From Enterobacter wuhouensis (GTDB taxonomy: Bacteria; Pseudomonadota; Gammaproteobacteria; Enterobacterales; Enterobacteriaceae): DNA of 64,000 nt. How positions within the stretch are numbered: position 1 is the stretch's first letter; the number at the start of each line of letters is the position of its first letter. Both the position numbers and the translations under genes were made by a program. This document shows, piece by piece, positions 20,203 to 31,158 of this stretch. The stretch spans positions 62,001-126,000 of the forward strand of contig NZ_SJOO01000003.1 in assembly GCF_004331265.1 (NCBI RefSeq), read 5' to 3'. The notes below the pieces were generated by a model. The model saw only the letters and a list, made by a program, of their open reading frames with translations. It ran no database searches and was not told the DNA's origin.

Positions 20203-20273
20203 TGCCCGGTGACGCTACGCTGACCGGGCCTACAAAACCGTAGGCCGGGTCAGGCGAAGCCGCCACCCGGCAG
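20203..20273. repeat. REP/BIME pair between ygiD and ygiC
   Basis: Inverted REP units ATGCCCGGTGACGCTACGCT.. (20202-20234) and GTAGGCCGGGTCAGGCGAAG.. (20240-20273) fill the space between two convergent genes. Confidence 0.85.
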
Positions 20274-20276
20274 ATC

Positions 20277-21437
20277 TTACTCTACGAAAATATGCGGATA
20301 GAATCGTGACAGATCCTGGGTGATCAGCGCGCGATCTTCGCGAATGCCAATCCCGGCAGGCTGGTCGTTGATGAGCCAGCTGCCAATCAGCGTATAGCTG
20401 TCACCAAACTTCGGCAGTTGATAGAACGCCTGGACGATCATCCCTTCCTCGCCATAAGGCCCTTCGACCGCTTCCAGCGTTTTACCGTTTTCGATAATCG
20501 AGACGTTTGCCCCTTCGCGAGAGAAGATCGGCTTAACGACGTATTTCTCCATCGGCGGGAAATCATCTTCCGCAAAGTAAGCAGGCAGCAGGTTCGGATG
20601 GTTCGGGAACATCTCCCACAGCATCGGCAGCAGGGCTTTATTGGAGATAATGCTCTTCCAGGCCGGCTCCAGCCAGCGCACGCCCGCATCTTCCAGCTTG
20701 GTGGAGAACATCTCGCGCAGCATGTATTCCCACGGGTAGAGCTTAAACAGGTTGCTGATCACCTGGTCCTGAGTGTCGGTAAACTGACCTTTTTCGCCCA
20801 GGCCAATGTCCTCGATGTAGAGGAACTCTGTCGCCACTTCCGCTTCGGCCGCGCAGTCCTGCAGATACTGCACCGTTCCACGGTCTTCTTCCGTGTCGCG
20901 GCAGCAGGCAAGGTGCAGCAGGTTGAAACCGTGCTGTTCACGCAGTTCGGCGAAACGCTCAATCAGCTTTTCCTGCAGGCTGTTGAACTGGTCACTGCCT
21001 TGCGGCAGGTTTCCGGCATTGACCTGGTCTTCCAGCCAGATCCACTGGAAGAACGCGGCTTCGTACAGGGACGTTGGCGTATCGGCGTTATTTTCCAGAA
21101 GCTTAGGTTCACCCACGCCGTCCCATGCCAGATCGAGACGCGAATAGAGCGACGGCTGGCTGGTTTTCCACGACTGGCGCACAAAGCTCCAGGTGTGTTT
21201 CGGGATGCGGAATTTGGTCATCAGCGCATCGCTGTCGATAACCTTCTCGACAACCTTCAGGCACATCTGGTGCAGCTCAGCGGTAACCTCTTCCAGTTTT
21301 TCAACCTGGGCAAGGGTGAGCTTGTAGTAAGCATCTTCACACCAGTACGGCTCGCCGTACATGGTATGGAAGTTAAAACCGTATTCGGTGGCTTTTTCGC
21401 GCCAGTCCGGGCGCTCAACAATACTGACTCGTTCCAT
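20277..21437 (-). CDS. ygiC: ATP-grasp acid-amine ligase family protein YgiC
   Basis: Homologue of the C-terminal synthetase domain of glutathionylspermidine synthetase; substrate unknown. The 386-residue protein equals the E. coli length and shows the family segments [20 protein letters not shown] at the N-terminus, [20 protein letters not shown], and the ATP-grasp part [16 protein letters not shown] with [17 protein letters not shown]. It begins two bases after the ygiB stop codon, so ygiB-ygiC form one operon. Confidence 0.94.
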   Translation of the reverse strand: MERVSIVERPDWREKATEYGFNFHTMYGEPYWCEDAYYKLTLAQVEKLEEVTAELHQMCLKVVEKVIDSDALMTKFRIPKHTWSFVRQSWKTSQPSLYSRLDLAWDGVGEPKLLENNADTPTSLYEAAFFQWIWLEDQVNAGNLPQGSDQFNSLQEKLIERFAELREQHGFNLLHLACCRDTEEDRGTVQYLQDCAAEAEVATEFLYIEDIGLGEKGQFTDTQDQVISNLFKLYPWEYMLREMFSTKLEDAGVRWLEPAWKSIISNKALLPMLWEMFPNHPNLLPAYFAEDDFPPMEKYVVKPIFSREGANVSIIENGKTLEAVEGPYGEEGMIVQAFYQLPKFGDSYTLIGSWLINDQPAGIGIREDRALITQDLSRFYPHIFVE

Positions 21438-21439
21438 GA

Positions 21440-22105
21440 TCAGCCGCCCATAGAGCGAGTTGAAGAGCCGGTCGCGCTACGCTGCATGGTGGTCTGTTTT
21501 GCCACAGACTCGCCGAAGCCGCCGCGGGTAATGGTGCTGGTAGTCGCCGGCTTTGGCGCCATCGCCGTTTGTGGTACGGTCGTGGTGCGGCCAGGCGTTG
21601 CTGCGCCGTAGTTTTTACCGCTGGCATCGGTGTATTTACCGTATGCCGGGCTGTTTGGGTTTTTGGAGCTAAACAGCGGCTGCTGCTGGTAGCCCGCGCC
21701 GCCGCTCATCATACGGCCCATCATGTAGCCTGCCATCAGCGGCATCCAGAAGCTGCCGCTGGACTGCGCCTGCGCCTGGTTTTCTGGCGCCACGCCTGCC
21801 TGAGCAGGTGCCTGCTGGCACTGGCCTTCGCCGAATTCAGCGACACAGTCTTCGCGCGAGGCGTATTTCGGCGCGGTGCGTTCCGCTTCTTTCAGGGCGT
21901 TGTTATAGGCAGTCGTACACTCAGCGGCTTTGCCGGTGGCGGTAGAGCAGTCGTCGGCGTTCTGATACATCGAGACCGTTTCGTCGCTTTGCTCACAGCC
22001 TGCCAGCATAAAAACAGCCGTGATCGCAAAGGCAACAGGAGTGAGGTGGCGCGCGTTCCAGCTTTTGCGGAACGAGGCGTGATTAATCGTTTTTGTCCGT
22101 TTCAT
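21440..22105 (-). CDS. ygiB: DUF1190 lipoprotein-like protein YgiB
   Basis: Envelope protein of unknown function, 221 residues, partner of ygiC. The N-terminus has a basic stretch, a hydrophobic segment and a lipobox-like VFMLAGC with C37, suggesting a lipoprotein. Paired cysteines follow in [18 protein letters not shown] and [15 protein letters not shown]. The rest is low-complexity, rich in Q, G, S and T ([24 protein letters not shown]). Upstream is a short palindromic repeat and then the tolC gene on the same strand. Confidence 0.92.
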   Translation of the reverse strand: MKRTKTINHASFRKSWNARHLTPVAFAITAVFMLAGCEQSDETVSMYQNADDCSTATGKAAECTTAYNNALKEAERTAPKYASREDCVAEFGEGQCQQAPAQAGVAPENQAQAQSSGSFWMPLMAGYMMGRMMSGGAGYQQQPLFSSKNPNSPAYGKYTDASGKNYGAATPGRTTTVPQTAMAPKPATTSTITRGGFGESVAKQTTMQRSATGSSTRSMGG

Positions 22106-22227
22106 CTTTGTCTTCCAGGACCCAGTGGTAATAACGCTCAGGATAGAGGATGAGTGGTTGAAAATGAAGCGAAGAGGGGGATTAAGGGGGATCTTTACGT
22201 TGGCTTACGTTTGGATGTGATAGGGGT

Positions 22228-22252
22228 TCCCTCTCCCGAAGGAGAGGGAGGG
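22228..22252. repeat. Palindromic repeat, CCCTCTCCC family
   Basis: CCCTCTCCC-GAA-GGAGAGGG hairpin in the ygiB-tolC gap, immediately downstream of tolC. Related copies lie at 42384, 48339, 56697, 56755 and 62351. It may serve as a terminator for tolC. Confidence 0.7.
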
Positions 22253-22258
22253 CAATGC

Positions 22259-23737
22259 TTAGTTACGGAACGGATTGTTACCGCTGCTGGCAGGTGCGGT
22301 TGTACGTGCCGTAGCAGGCTGTGCTGCTGGCGCGCTGTTTTCACCGTTAAAGTTATCTACGGCGGCGGTCTGCTGTGGGTTCTCCGGCGCAACGCTTTCA
22401 GGTGACGTTGATACCGGTTTGCCCAGCGCGCTGTTCAGCGACTGCAGATCCTGCTCGTTCAGGGTACCGAGCGCCTGCTTGATGTTCAGCTGGTTAATCA
22501 GGTACTGGTAACGGGCGCTGGAGAGCTGCTGCTTGGCGTTGTACAGCGTGGTCGTTGCGTCTAACACGTCAACGATGGTACGCGTACCGACGGAGTAGCC
22601 TGCTTCCATTGCGTCCAGGGAGCTCTGAGCAGACACAACGGCCTGTTTATAGGCGTTAATGCTGCTGATGGACGCGTTCACGTTGTTGAAGGAAGAACGC
22701 ACGGTCTGCACCACGTTACGGTGCGCGCTCTCCAGCTGTTCGCTTGCGCCAACAAAGTTATATTGCGCCTGTTTGACCTGAGAGTTTACCTGACCGCCCT
22801 GATACAGCGGCAGAGAGAAGCTCAGGCCCACTTTATTTTGCCCCTGGTTGCTGTCGTCATACTGGGCAGTATTGGTTTTAGAACCGCTGTAGGTGGTATC
22901 AGATACGCCGGTAGACGCGCTGAGGCTCAGGGTTGGCAGATGACCGTCCTGCGCCTGGCGAATCTGCTCGCGGGCCAGATCCTGGCTCAGACGTGCCTGC
23001 AGTAATGCCAGGTTGCGGTTTTCCGCTTCTTTCAGCAGGGCATTAACGGCCTGTGGCTTATCGGTTTTAAAGCTGTCTACGTTCAAAGAAGCCAGCTCAG
23101 GATAATAGTTACCGGTGACCTGACGCAGTGATTCCAGCGCGTTGTCGAGGTTGTTACGCGCGGTCACTTCATTTGCCAGAACGGTATCGTACTGTGAACG
23201 GGCGTTCTGTACGTCAGTGATGGCGACCAGGCCCACGTTGAAACGCTGGGTGGTTTGATCCAACTGACGATAAATTGCCTGTTTCTGCGCTTCGGTGTAG
23301 GAGAGCGCGTCAATCGCGCTCAGCACGTTGAAGTATGCTGTCGCGGTGTTCAGAATCAACGTCTGCTGATCGGTCTGATAGGTCACATCCTGAATGCCTG
23401 CGCTCTTTTCCTGCAGGGTCAGGGCACGCCATTTGGACATATCAAACAGGGTCTGGGTCAACTGCAGCGATGCGCTGGTGGCGTTGGAGTTAATGCCATT
23501 GGAGTCGCGGAAACCGTTGCTGTAGGTGTAGTCTGCACCTAAGCCCAACTGCGGCAGCAGTGGACTACGTGCTTCGTTAATCTTTTCAAACGCAGCATCA
23601 CGATCGGCCGCTGACTTACGTAAATCAGGGTTGCCCAGACGTGCCTGCTGGTAGACCTGTAGCAGGTTCTCTGCCTGGCTCATTGCACTGAAGCCCGTCA
23701 GGCTCAGGCCGATAAGGATGGGGAGCAATTTCTTCAT
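22259..23737 (-). CDS. tolC: Outer-membrane channel protein TolC
   Basis: Trimeric outer-membrane exit duct for AcrAB and other efflux pumps and for type I secretion. From the ATG at 23737 it has 492 residues: signal peptide MKKLLPILIGLSLTGFSAMSQA and the two-fold repeated helix/strand architecture (ENLLQVYQQARLGNPDLRKS.. and QLESAHRNVVQTVRSSF..). Another ATG lies two codons upstream, but it abuts the AAGGA ribosome site; the inner ATG has a six-base spacing. The C-terminal tail is variable (ARTTAPASSGNNPFRN), as in other enterics. A marbox-like site lies upstream. Confidence 0.98.
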   Translation of the reverse strand: MKKLLPILIGLSLTGFSAMSQAENLLQVYQQARLGNPDLRKSAADRDAAFEKINEARSPLLPQLGLGADYTYSNGFRDSNGINSNATSASLQLTQTLFDMSKWRALTLQEKSAGIQDVTYQTDQQTLILNTATAYFNVLSAIDALSYTEAQKQAIYRQLDQTTQRFNVGLVAITDVQNARSQYDTVLANEVTARNNLDNALESLRQVTGNYYPELASLNVDSFKTDKPQAVNALLKEAENRNLALLQARLSQDLAREQIRQAQDGHLPTLSLSASTGVSDTTYSGSKTNTAQYDDSNQGQNKVGLSFSLPLYQGGQVNSQVKQAQYNFVGASEQLESAHRNVVQTVRSSFNNVNASISSINAYKQAVVSAQSSLDAMEAGYSVGTRTIVDVLDATTTLYNAKQQLSSARYQYLINQLNIKQALGTLNEQDLQSLNSALGKPVSTSPESVAPENPQQTAAVDNFNGENSAPAAQPATARTTAPASSGNNPFRN

Positions 23738-23820
23738 TTGCATTCCTTGTTGTGAAGCAGTATTAGCGCTGATCTAATTAAAAATAATTGCCGATTCTAA
23801 CAGAATCATCCACACCAAAA

Positions 23821-23839
23821 GGTTGGCGTTACGTGCCAT
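23821..23839 (-). promoter_or_regulatory. Marbox (MarA/SoxS/Rob site) upstream of tolC
   Basis: On the minus strand the sequence ATGGCACGTAACGCCAACC fits the marbox pattern AYnGCACnnWnnRYYAAAY with one mismatch. It lies 84-102 bp upstream of the tolC start. E. coli tolC is activated by MarA, SoxS and Rob. Confidence 0.75.
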
Positions 23840-23940
23840 CTGGCGGTAATTTGCACCAATCTACCATATAGCCTTTGAAACGGCAGCCAAACAGCCTTGA
23901 AATTCACAATTTCATCACCATTGCTACCAGGACTCGACCC

Positions 23941-24573
23941 ATGGAAAAACCAGAAAAGTTGCCAGTGACATTCGCCAAAAACGATGTAGAAATTATTGCA
24001 CGAGAAACGCTTTATAGCGGTTTTTTTTCAATGGATCTTTACCGTTTCAGGCATCGCCTGTTCAACGGTGAGATGAGCGGTGAAATCCGCCGTGAAATTT
24101 TTGAGCGCGGGCACGCTGCAGTCTTGCTACCCTTTGACCCAGTGCGCGATGAAGTTGTGCTTGTAGAGCAGATTAGGATTGCCGCATACGACGTCAGCGA
24201 CACCCCGTGGTTACTGGAGATGGTAGCCGGGATGATCGAAGAGGGTGAGTCGGTCGAAGACGTTGCCCGCCGTGAGGCGCTGGAAGAGGCGGGTCTGGTG
24301 GTCGGCCGCACGAAGCCGGTGCTGAGCTACCTGGCAAGCCCGGGCGGCACCAGCGAGCGCTTGTCTATTATGGTGGGTGAAGTGGACGCCACGACCGCGG
24401 AAGGCATTCACGGTCTGGCTGATGAAAACGAAGATATTCGGGTTCATGTGGTAAGCCGGGAGCAGGCTTACCAGTGGGTAGAAGAGGGGAAAATCGACAA
24501 CGCAGCGTCTGTCATCGCCCTGCAATGGCTGCAGCTGCACTATGAGGCATTACGAAACGAGTGGAAAAAATGA
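23941..24573 (+). CDS. nudF: ADP-ribose pyrophosphatase NudF
   Basis: Nudix hydrolase splitting ADP-ribose to AMP and ribose 5-phosphate; in E. coli it also influences glycogen synthesis through ADP-glucose. The 210-residue product from the ATG at 23941 ([20 protein letters not shown]) matches the E. coli length. The frame is open back to 23875 but the added residues are not conserved. The Nudix box [20 protein letters not shown] followed by AGL is intact near residues 97-119. It is first of the compact nudF-yqiB-cpdA-yqiA operon and overlaps yqiB by ATGA. Confidence 0.97.
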   Translation: MEKPEKLPVTFAKNDVEIIARETLYSGFFSMDLYRFRHRLFNGEMSGEIRREIFERGHAAVLLPFDPVRDEVVLVEQIRIAAYDVSDTPWLLEMVAGMIEEGESVEDVARREALEEAGLVVGRTKPVLSYLASPGGTSERLSIMVGEVDATTAEGIHGLADENEDIRVHVVSREQAYQWVEEGKIDNAASVIALQWLQLHYEALRNEWKK

Positions 24574-24992
24574 AGCGCTATACGCCTGACTTCCCAGAAA
24601 TGATGCGCCTGTGCGAAACCAATTTCGCCCAGCTGCGCCGCCTGCTGCCGCGAAATGACGCACCCGGCGAAACGGTAAGCTATCAGGTGAGCAACGCACA
24701 GTATCGATTAACGATAGCAGAATCAACGCGCTACACGACGTTGGTAGAAATTGAGCAAACGGCACCCAGCATTAGCTACTGGAGCCTGCCGTCGATGACG
24801 GTGCGTCTCTACCACGACGCGATGGTCGCTGAAGTGTGTTCAAGTCAGCAGATCTTTCGCTTCAAAGCGCGGTATGATTATCCGAATAAAAAGTTGCATC
24901 AACGCGACGAAAAGCATCAAATTAACCAGTTTTTAGCCGACTGGCTAAGATATTGTTTAGCACATGGAGCAATGGCGATTCCGGTTTGTTAG
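24570..24992 (+). CDS. yqiB: DUF1249 family protein YqiB
   Basis: Conserved small protein of unknown function, 140 residues, beginning [20 protein letters not shown] as in E. coli. The start is fixed by the ATGA overlap with the nudF stop codon; a GTG three codons earlier is less likely. Conserved family segments include [16 protein letters not shown] and [20 protein letters not shown]. In the E. coli literature it is listed as a dehydrogenase-like or unknown protein, but nothing in the sequence supports a catalytic role. Translation is likely coupled to nudF. Confidence 0.94.
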   Translation: MKRYTPDFPEMMRLCETNFAQLRRLLPRNDAPGETVSYQVSNAQYRLTIAESTRYTTLVEIEQTAPSISYWSLPSMTVRLYHDAMVAEVCSSQQIFRFKARYDYPNKKLHQRDEKHQINQFLADWLRYCLAHGAMAIPVC

Positions 24993-25019
24993 CGTCATAA
25001 ACCTACCTAAGGACACCAT

Positions 25020-25847
25020 TTGGAAAGCCTGTTGAACCTGACTGTTGCTGGTGGGGCGCCAGTCAGGATATTACAAATCACCGATACCCACCTGTTTGCC
25101 GAAAAGCATGAAACTCTGCTGGGCGTGAACACCTGGGAGAGCTATCAGGCGGTACTAAGCGCGATCCATGCCGAAAATCGTGCCTGCGATCTGATTGTCG
25201 CAACGGGCGATCTGGCGCAGGATCAGTCCTCCGCGGCCTACCAGCATTTTGCTGAAGGTATCGCGAGCTTCAGCGTGCCTTGCGTCTGGCTGCCGGGCAA
25301 TCATGACTTCCAGCCTGCGATGTTTAGCGCACTCCATGAGGCGGGGATCTCGCCGGCGAAGTGCGTGTTCGCGGGTGATAACTGGCAAATCCTGCTGCTC
25401 GACAGCCAGGTATTTGGCGTACCGCACGGTGAACTGAGCGAGTTTCAGCTCGACTGGCTTGAGGCTAAACTGGCCGCCGAGCCGGAGCGAAACACGCTGC
25501 TGTTGCTTCATCATCATCCCTTACCGGCTGGCTGTAGCTGGCTCGATCAGCATAGCCTGCGCAACTCTGCGGCGCTGGATAGCGTGCTGGTGAATTTCCC
25601 CCGGGTGCAAAACCTGCTGTGCGGGCACATTCATCAGGAACAGGATCTCGACTGGAATGGCCGCAGAATGCTGGCAACGCCGTCCACCTGCGTGCAGTTC
25701 AAGCCGCACTGCGCCAACTTCACCCTGGACACCATTGCACCGGGCTGGCGCTGGCTGGATCTGCATGCCGACGGCACGCTGACGACGGAAGTCTGCCGCC
25801 TGTCCGGCGCCAAATTCCGTCCTGACACCGCTTCAGAAGGCTATTGA
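25020..25847 (+). CDS. cpdA: 3',5'-cyclic-AMP phosphodiesterase CpdA
   Basis: Hydrolyses cAMP to AMP and so lowers CRP activity. The 275-residue metallophosphoesterase has all metal-binding motifs: [31 protein letters not shown] and CGHIHQE. The start codon is TTG (25020), following AAGGACACCATT, and the product [20 protein letters not shown] has the same start and length as E. coli CpdA, which also uses TTG. The rare start probably limits its translation. The stop codon overlaps the yqiA ATG by one base. Confidence 0.96.
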   Translation: MESLLNLTVAGGAPVRILQITDTHLFAEKHETLLGVNTWESYQAVLSAIHAENRACDLIVATGDLAQDQSSAAYQHFAEGIASFSVPCVWLPGNHDFQPAMFSALHEAGISPAKCVFAGDNWQILLLDSQVFGVPHGELSEFQLDWLEAKLAAEPERNTLLLLHHHPLPAGCSWLDQHSLRNSAALDSVLVNFPRVQNLLCGHIHQEQDLDWNGRRMLATPSTCVQFKPHCANFTLDTIAPGWRWLDLHADGTLTTEVCRLSGAKFRPDTASEGY

Positions 25848-26428
25848 TGTCTACGCTTCTTTATCTTCACGGGTTTAACAGCTCGCCGCGTTCCGCGAAA
25901 GCGACGCAGTTTCGCCACTGGCTGAGCGAGCATCATCCAGACGTTGAGATGATTGTTCCGCAGCTGCCGCCTTACCCGGCGGATGCGGCGGAGATGCTGG
26001 AATCAATCGTGCTGGAACACGGCGGCGAATCATTTGGCGTGGTCGGCTCGTCGCTGGGCGGATACTACGCCACCTGGCTATCGCAATGCTTTATGTTGCC
26101 CGCCGTCGTGGTTAACCCGGCGGTACGTCCTTTTGAGCTGTTACGCGACTTTCTCGGGCAAAACGAGAACCCCTACACCGGACAGCAATATGTGCTAGAG
26201 TCACGCCATATTTACGATCTCAAAGTTATGCAGGTAGACCCGCTTGAAGCGCCCGATCTTATCTGGCTGCTGCAGCAAACGGGTGATGAAGTGCTGGATT
26301 ACCGCCAGGCAGTGGCGTATTACGCATCCTGCCGCCAGACTATAGAAGAGGGCGGAAATCATGCTTTCACGGGCTTTGAGGATCATTTCACCCAGATTGT
26401 CGATTTTCTTGGACTGCACAGCCACTGA
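25847..26428 (+). CDS. yqiA: Esterase YqiA
   Basis: Small alpha/beta-hydrolase with esterase activity on acyl-CoA and p-nitrophenyl esters in E. coli. The 193-residue protein begins [20 protein letters not shown] with the oxyanion-region motif HGFNSSP, has the nucleophile elbow GSSLGG near residues 68-73, and the catalytic histidine in [12 protein letters not shown]. The start overlaps the cpdA stop codon (TGATG). parE follows after 28 bp. Confidence 0.95.
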   Translation: MSTLLYLHGFNSSPRSAKATQFRHWLSEHHPDVEMIVPQLPPYPADAAEMLESIVLEHGGESFGVVGSSLGGYYATWLSQCFMLPAVVVNPAVRPFELLRDFLGQNENPYTGQQYVLESRHIYDLKVMQVDPLEAPDLIWLLQQTGDEVLDYRQAVAYYASCRQTIEEGGNHAFTGFEDHFTQIVDFLGLHSH

Positions 26429-26453
26429 CAATCAATGCGAATTGCTAGTTTAA

Positions 26454-28349
<1,896 letters not shown>

Positions 28350-28357
28350 TGCACTGG

Positions 28358-28383
28358 CCCTCAGCCTCCCCGGAGGCTGAGGG
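28358..28383. terminator. Long GC-rich hairpin after parE
   Basis: Perfect 12-bp arms CCCTCAGCCTCC / GGAGGCTGAGGG with a two-base centre, starting 9 bp after the parE stop codon. No T-run follows. It marks the left border of the accessory block. Confidence 0.65.
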
Positions 28384-28418
28384 ATCGCCGGGCACCGTGG
28401 CGTTGCGCCATCATCCCG

Positions 28419-30542
28419 TCAGCGAAACGGGGTCTTTTCCGGTTTCATGAAACGCAGATTAACAATCGCGCCGTCGGTAGGTACGGTCTCCAGCTCATTC
28501 ACCTCCATATCTGTCCCTTCAGGCAGGCTTAAACTGTCAACCGTGATGCGGTTTACTCGCCAGGGCGTGAGGTAACTCACCAGCAGATCGCCATCCGCGT
28601 TGGTGGTTGAACCGAACTGGTTATAAAACCCAATCTTCGCCGAACCAGGCACCTGCACCAATGCCGCAGTACTTCCCAGCGTCTGGCCCAGGACAACACC
28701 CTCCTGATATAACAGCACGCTGCCGCTGACGTCACCATGATAATCACGCTGCCTGCCGCTGCGGGCCATACTGACGTTCAGTTCTCCGCTGTTGTACTGA
28801 TAGCCGATACTGCTTTTCAGGGCATCGTTCCCGTGTTCGCTATGCTCCGCCGTCACGTCATAGCGCAGGCTGTAATCATCCAGCAGCGAGCCATTGATGT
28901 TGATTCCATGGGTATTCTTGTTTCGGCTGGCGAGGTCGGAAACCCATGCCACATTGGTAAAATGGCTTCCAATGCTGAAGGGGATGCTGATGTTAAACCC
29001 CAGCGTCGATTCCGGTACATAGTCGCCGTAGCGGTCATAGCTGCCATACAGCGACAAATCGACGTCCCGCCAGCTGGCGTCCAGGCTCAGGGTGAGGCTG
29101 TTGCTGCCCGCCTCGCGAGCGCGTGATTTTAGCCAGCGCCACGAGAGGCTCAGACTCGAGTTTTCGTCGAAGTTTTGCGTCAGCTCAATCTGGCCCTCAA
29201 GTGCACGCTGGGTGGTGTCATCATCTACACCCCAGGCCAGCAGCGAGGCGCGGTTTAACCGCTCCTCAAGCGAACGATACTGGCTACCGCGCGGGTACCA
29301 TTGGAGTTGGGCGTTGAGGCTGGTTTCGGTTTGAAAAAATGTTTTTGCGTAACGCAATCGCCCGACGCTGCCGCTGAGCGCGTTGCCCTGCTGGCTGTAA
29401 TGGGCGTTACGTACATCGGCTGACAACGCTCCCCATTTGCCCATATTGCCGCCCAATCCCGCAACATGACTGAAGTAATTCTCGCCCTGCTGTACGCCCC
29501 CAAATATGGTAGCGCGCGGGGCGACGCCCCAGGAGAGCGTGCTCTGCCAGAAACGATCTCTATCCAGCTCCACGCCGTGAAAGGGTTTATACCGCCCTGC
29601 GACCAGCTCGTAACTGAACATTTTGTACTGCACCAGATTGGGCATGATCGAGTACGGAATTGACCGGGTACGCTCGCTCCCGTCGCTCTCCTGAATCGTC
29701 AGCTCAAGGTTGCCCTGGGAATCTGGCGGATAAAAATCACGGATAACAAAAGGCCCCGGTGGGACGTGAATGCGATAGACGCGCTCGCCGTTCTGACGAA
29801 GGGTGACTTCCGCTTCGCTGCGCGCATAGCCGTTAATCAGCGGTGAATAGGGCCGCCAGCTATCCGGGAACATCGCCTCATCGCTGGCAAGGGACATCCC
29901 CCGATAGGACATGCTGTCGAACAGGTTCGATGAGGTGTAACCGTCGCCAAGGTTAAGCCGGGATCGCATAGACGTGATACTGCGCCAGACAGAGGCTGAA
30001 TTACTGTAAGAGCCGTGCTGGCGGTCTGCCTCTCGCCAGAAGGTATTCTGGTAGCGCATGCGCCATGGCCCGACGTTAAGGCCGTTTTCCAGCACGAGCG
30101 TTGCATCGGTGCCCGGCGTATCCCAACGGTACTGCGCACGTTGGTTATTGACGTCCAGCCGGTAGTTAACAAACAGGGCATTCATTCCATCATCCCAGCG
30201 GCTGGTACTGACCCCGTTTTGTTGCGGATTAAACGCCTCCTGGGGAAATAAAAGCGTGAGCAGGTTGGCATCCGGACGGTACCAGAACTGGAGGTCGAAG
30301 GCGTTCGCCGAGTCGGCGCTCAGACACCCCCAGGTATCCCAGCGAAGCCTGTCAAGTACGGAGGATTTAACGCCCCACTCTTCAAGAAGAGGACGCGTCA
30401 GGCAGGGTTTATCGGATTGAAAATCAAGAAAGATTGAGCCTTTATAGTCGTTATTAAGAATAACCCATGTCTTCTCATTTGCAGACGCAGCGTTTGCTGT
30501 CAGTAACAGCACTATCACTCGAATTCCAGGGTGAATCTGCAT
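28419..30542 (-). CDS. Reduced, orphan chaperone-usher family outer-membrane usher
   Basis: A 707-residue protein with a signal peptide (MQIHPGIRVIVLLLTANAASA) and a recognisable usher barrel and plug (RIHVPPGPFVIRDFYPPDSQ, then NLELTIQESDGSERTRSIPY; DSMSYRGMSLASDEAMFPDSWRPY). The mature protein begins directly at KTWVILNNDYKGSIFLDF, which aligns with the VDIYLNN strand of FimD-type N-domains, so the roughly 25-residue N-terminal tail that binds chaperone-subunit complexes is missing. The C-terminus stops after the first C-terminal domain (ETVPTDGAIVNLRF, then seven residues); the last domain is absent. No chaperone or pilin gene is nearby. It lies downstream of a DUF1090 gene and a BvgS-like kinase. 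No good ribosome site precedes the ATG. Confidence 0.85.
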   Translation of the reverse strand: MQIHPGIRVIVLLLTANAASANEKTWVILNNDYKGSIFLDFQSDKPCLTRPLLEEWGVKSSVLDRLRWDTWGCLSADSANAFDLQFWYRPDANLLTLLFPQEAFNPQQNGVSTSRWDDGMNALFVNYRLDVNNQRAQYRWDTPGTDATLVLENGLNVGPWRMRYQNTFWREADRQHGSYSNSASVWRSITSMRSRLNLGDGYTSSNLFDSMSYRGMSLASDEAMFPDSWRPYSPLINGYARSEAEVTLRQNGERVYRIHVPPGPFVIRDFYPPDSQGNLELTIQESDGSERTRSIPYSIMPNLVQYKMFSYELVAGRYKPFHGVELDRDRFWQSTLSWGVAPRATIFGGVQQGENYFSHVAGLGGNMGKWGALSADVRNAHYSQQGNALSGSVGRLRYAKTFFQTETSLNAQLQWYPRGSQYRSLEERLNRASLLAWGVDDDTTQRALEGQIELTQNFDENSSLSLSWRWLKSRAREAGSNSLTLSLDASWRDVDLSLYGSYDRYGDYVPESTLGFNISIPFSIGSHFTNVAWVSDLASRNKNTHGININGSLLDDYSLRYDVTAEHSEHGNDALKSSIGYQYNSGELNVSMARSGRQRDYHGDVSGSVLLYQEGVVLGQTLGSTAALVQVPGSAKIGFYNQFGSTTNADGDLLVSYLTPWRVNRITVDSLSLPEGTDMEVNELETVPTDGAIVNLRFMKPEKTPFR

Positions 30543-30556
30543 CTTTGCGTCAGCAT

Positions 30557-30580
30557 CGTGGGCAGCTTTTGCTGCCCACG
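30557..30580. terminator. Perfect 10-bp hairpin between the DUF1090 gene and the usher gene
   Basis: Arms CGTGGGCAGC / GCTGCCCACG around a four-base loop, 17 bp after the DUF1090 stop codon and ending 14 bp before the usher start codon. There is no T-run. It could act as a terminator, attenuator or mRNA stabiliser. Confidence 0.65.
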
Positions 30581-30597
30581 ATTAAGCTCGCGATGGC

Positions 30598-31032
30598 TTA
30601 TTTGTTAAGAGCAGCCAGCTCGGCGCGAGCCTGGTTCAGCTCTTGCTGAATTTCACGCAGATCCGCCTGTTTTTCTGCCAGTTTTTTCTGATACTTGGCG
30701 ATCTTCTTGGCATCACCCTTCGCTTTAGCTTCTGCCAGATCGGCCTGAACTTCAGCAACGTCGCCACGTTTTTCTGCCAGTTTTTTCTCCAGCTTGCGCA
30801 CGTCTTTCTGGGCATCAGCCAGAACGCTTGCGTTAGTACAGTGGGCTTTGACTTCTGCCAGCGCTTTTTTCAGGCCGTTCACTTTGTAGGTATTGCCATA
30901 TTGCTGGGCAATTTTGATCTCTTTTTCCAGCGCAGCGCTTTTTGCCGCACAGCTTTCAGCGGCGTGCGCTGATGCTGTAGCAAACATACCAACAGCTGCA
31001 ACGACAGACAGAACGGAAACGAATTTCTTCAT
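30598..31032 (-). CDS. DUF1090 (YqjC-like) periplasmic coiled-coil protein
   Basis: A 144-residue secreted protein of unknown function. The start at 31032 follows AAAGGAGAAAGACC; the frame is open further upstream but the signal peptide MKKFVSVLSVVAAVGMFATASAHA sits here. Mature N-terminus has two cysteines typical of the family (ESCAAKSAALEKEIKIAQQY and KAHCTNAS). The C-terminal half is a highly charged helix with an internal duplication: KKLAEKRGDVAEVQADLAEA and KKLAEKQADLREIQQELNQA, 33 codons apart. E. coli YqjC (about 122 residues) is shorter, and the duplication may explain the difference. It lies between a BvgS-like kinase and an orphan usher on the same strand. Confidence 0.9.
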   Translation of the reverse strand: MKKFVSVLSVVAAVGMFATASAHAAESCAAKSAALEKEIKIAQQYGNTYKVNGLKKALAEVKAHCTNASVLADAQKDVRKLEKKLAEKRGDVAEVQADLAEAKAKGDAKKIAKYQKKLAEKQADLREIQQELNQARAELAALNK

Positions 31033-31158
31033 GGTCTTTCTCCTTTGTTGATGTTTTGCCTGAGCAGATGCTCCGGCAATCTCCTGTGGACAAAAGAGTA
31101 CTGCAACGCCGATAGCCAAAACGATGCAGACGCGTCCTCAACGCGTGTAGGACGTGGA

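Noticed and set aside
20418-21611. Plus-strand frame of 397 codons antisense to ygiC and ygiB
   Set aside because: ygiC and ygiB are conserved in sequence, length and order; the antisense translation shows no family features.
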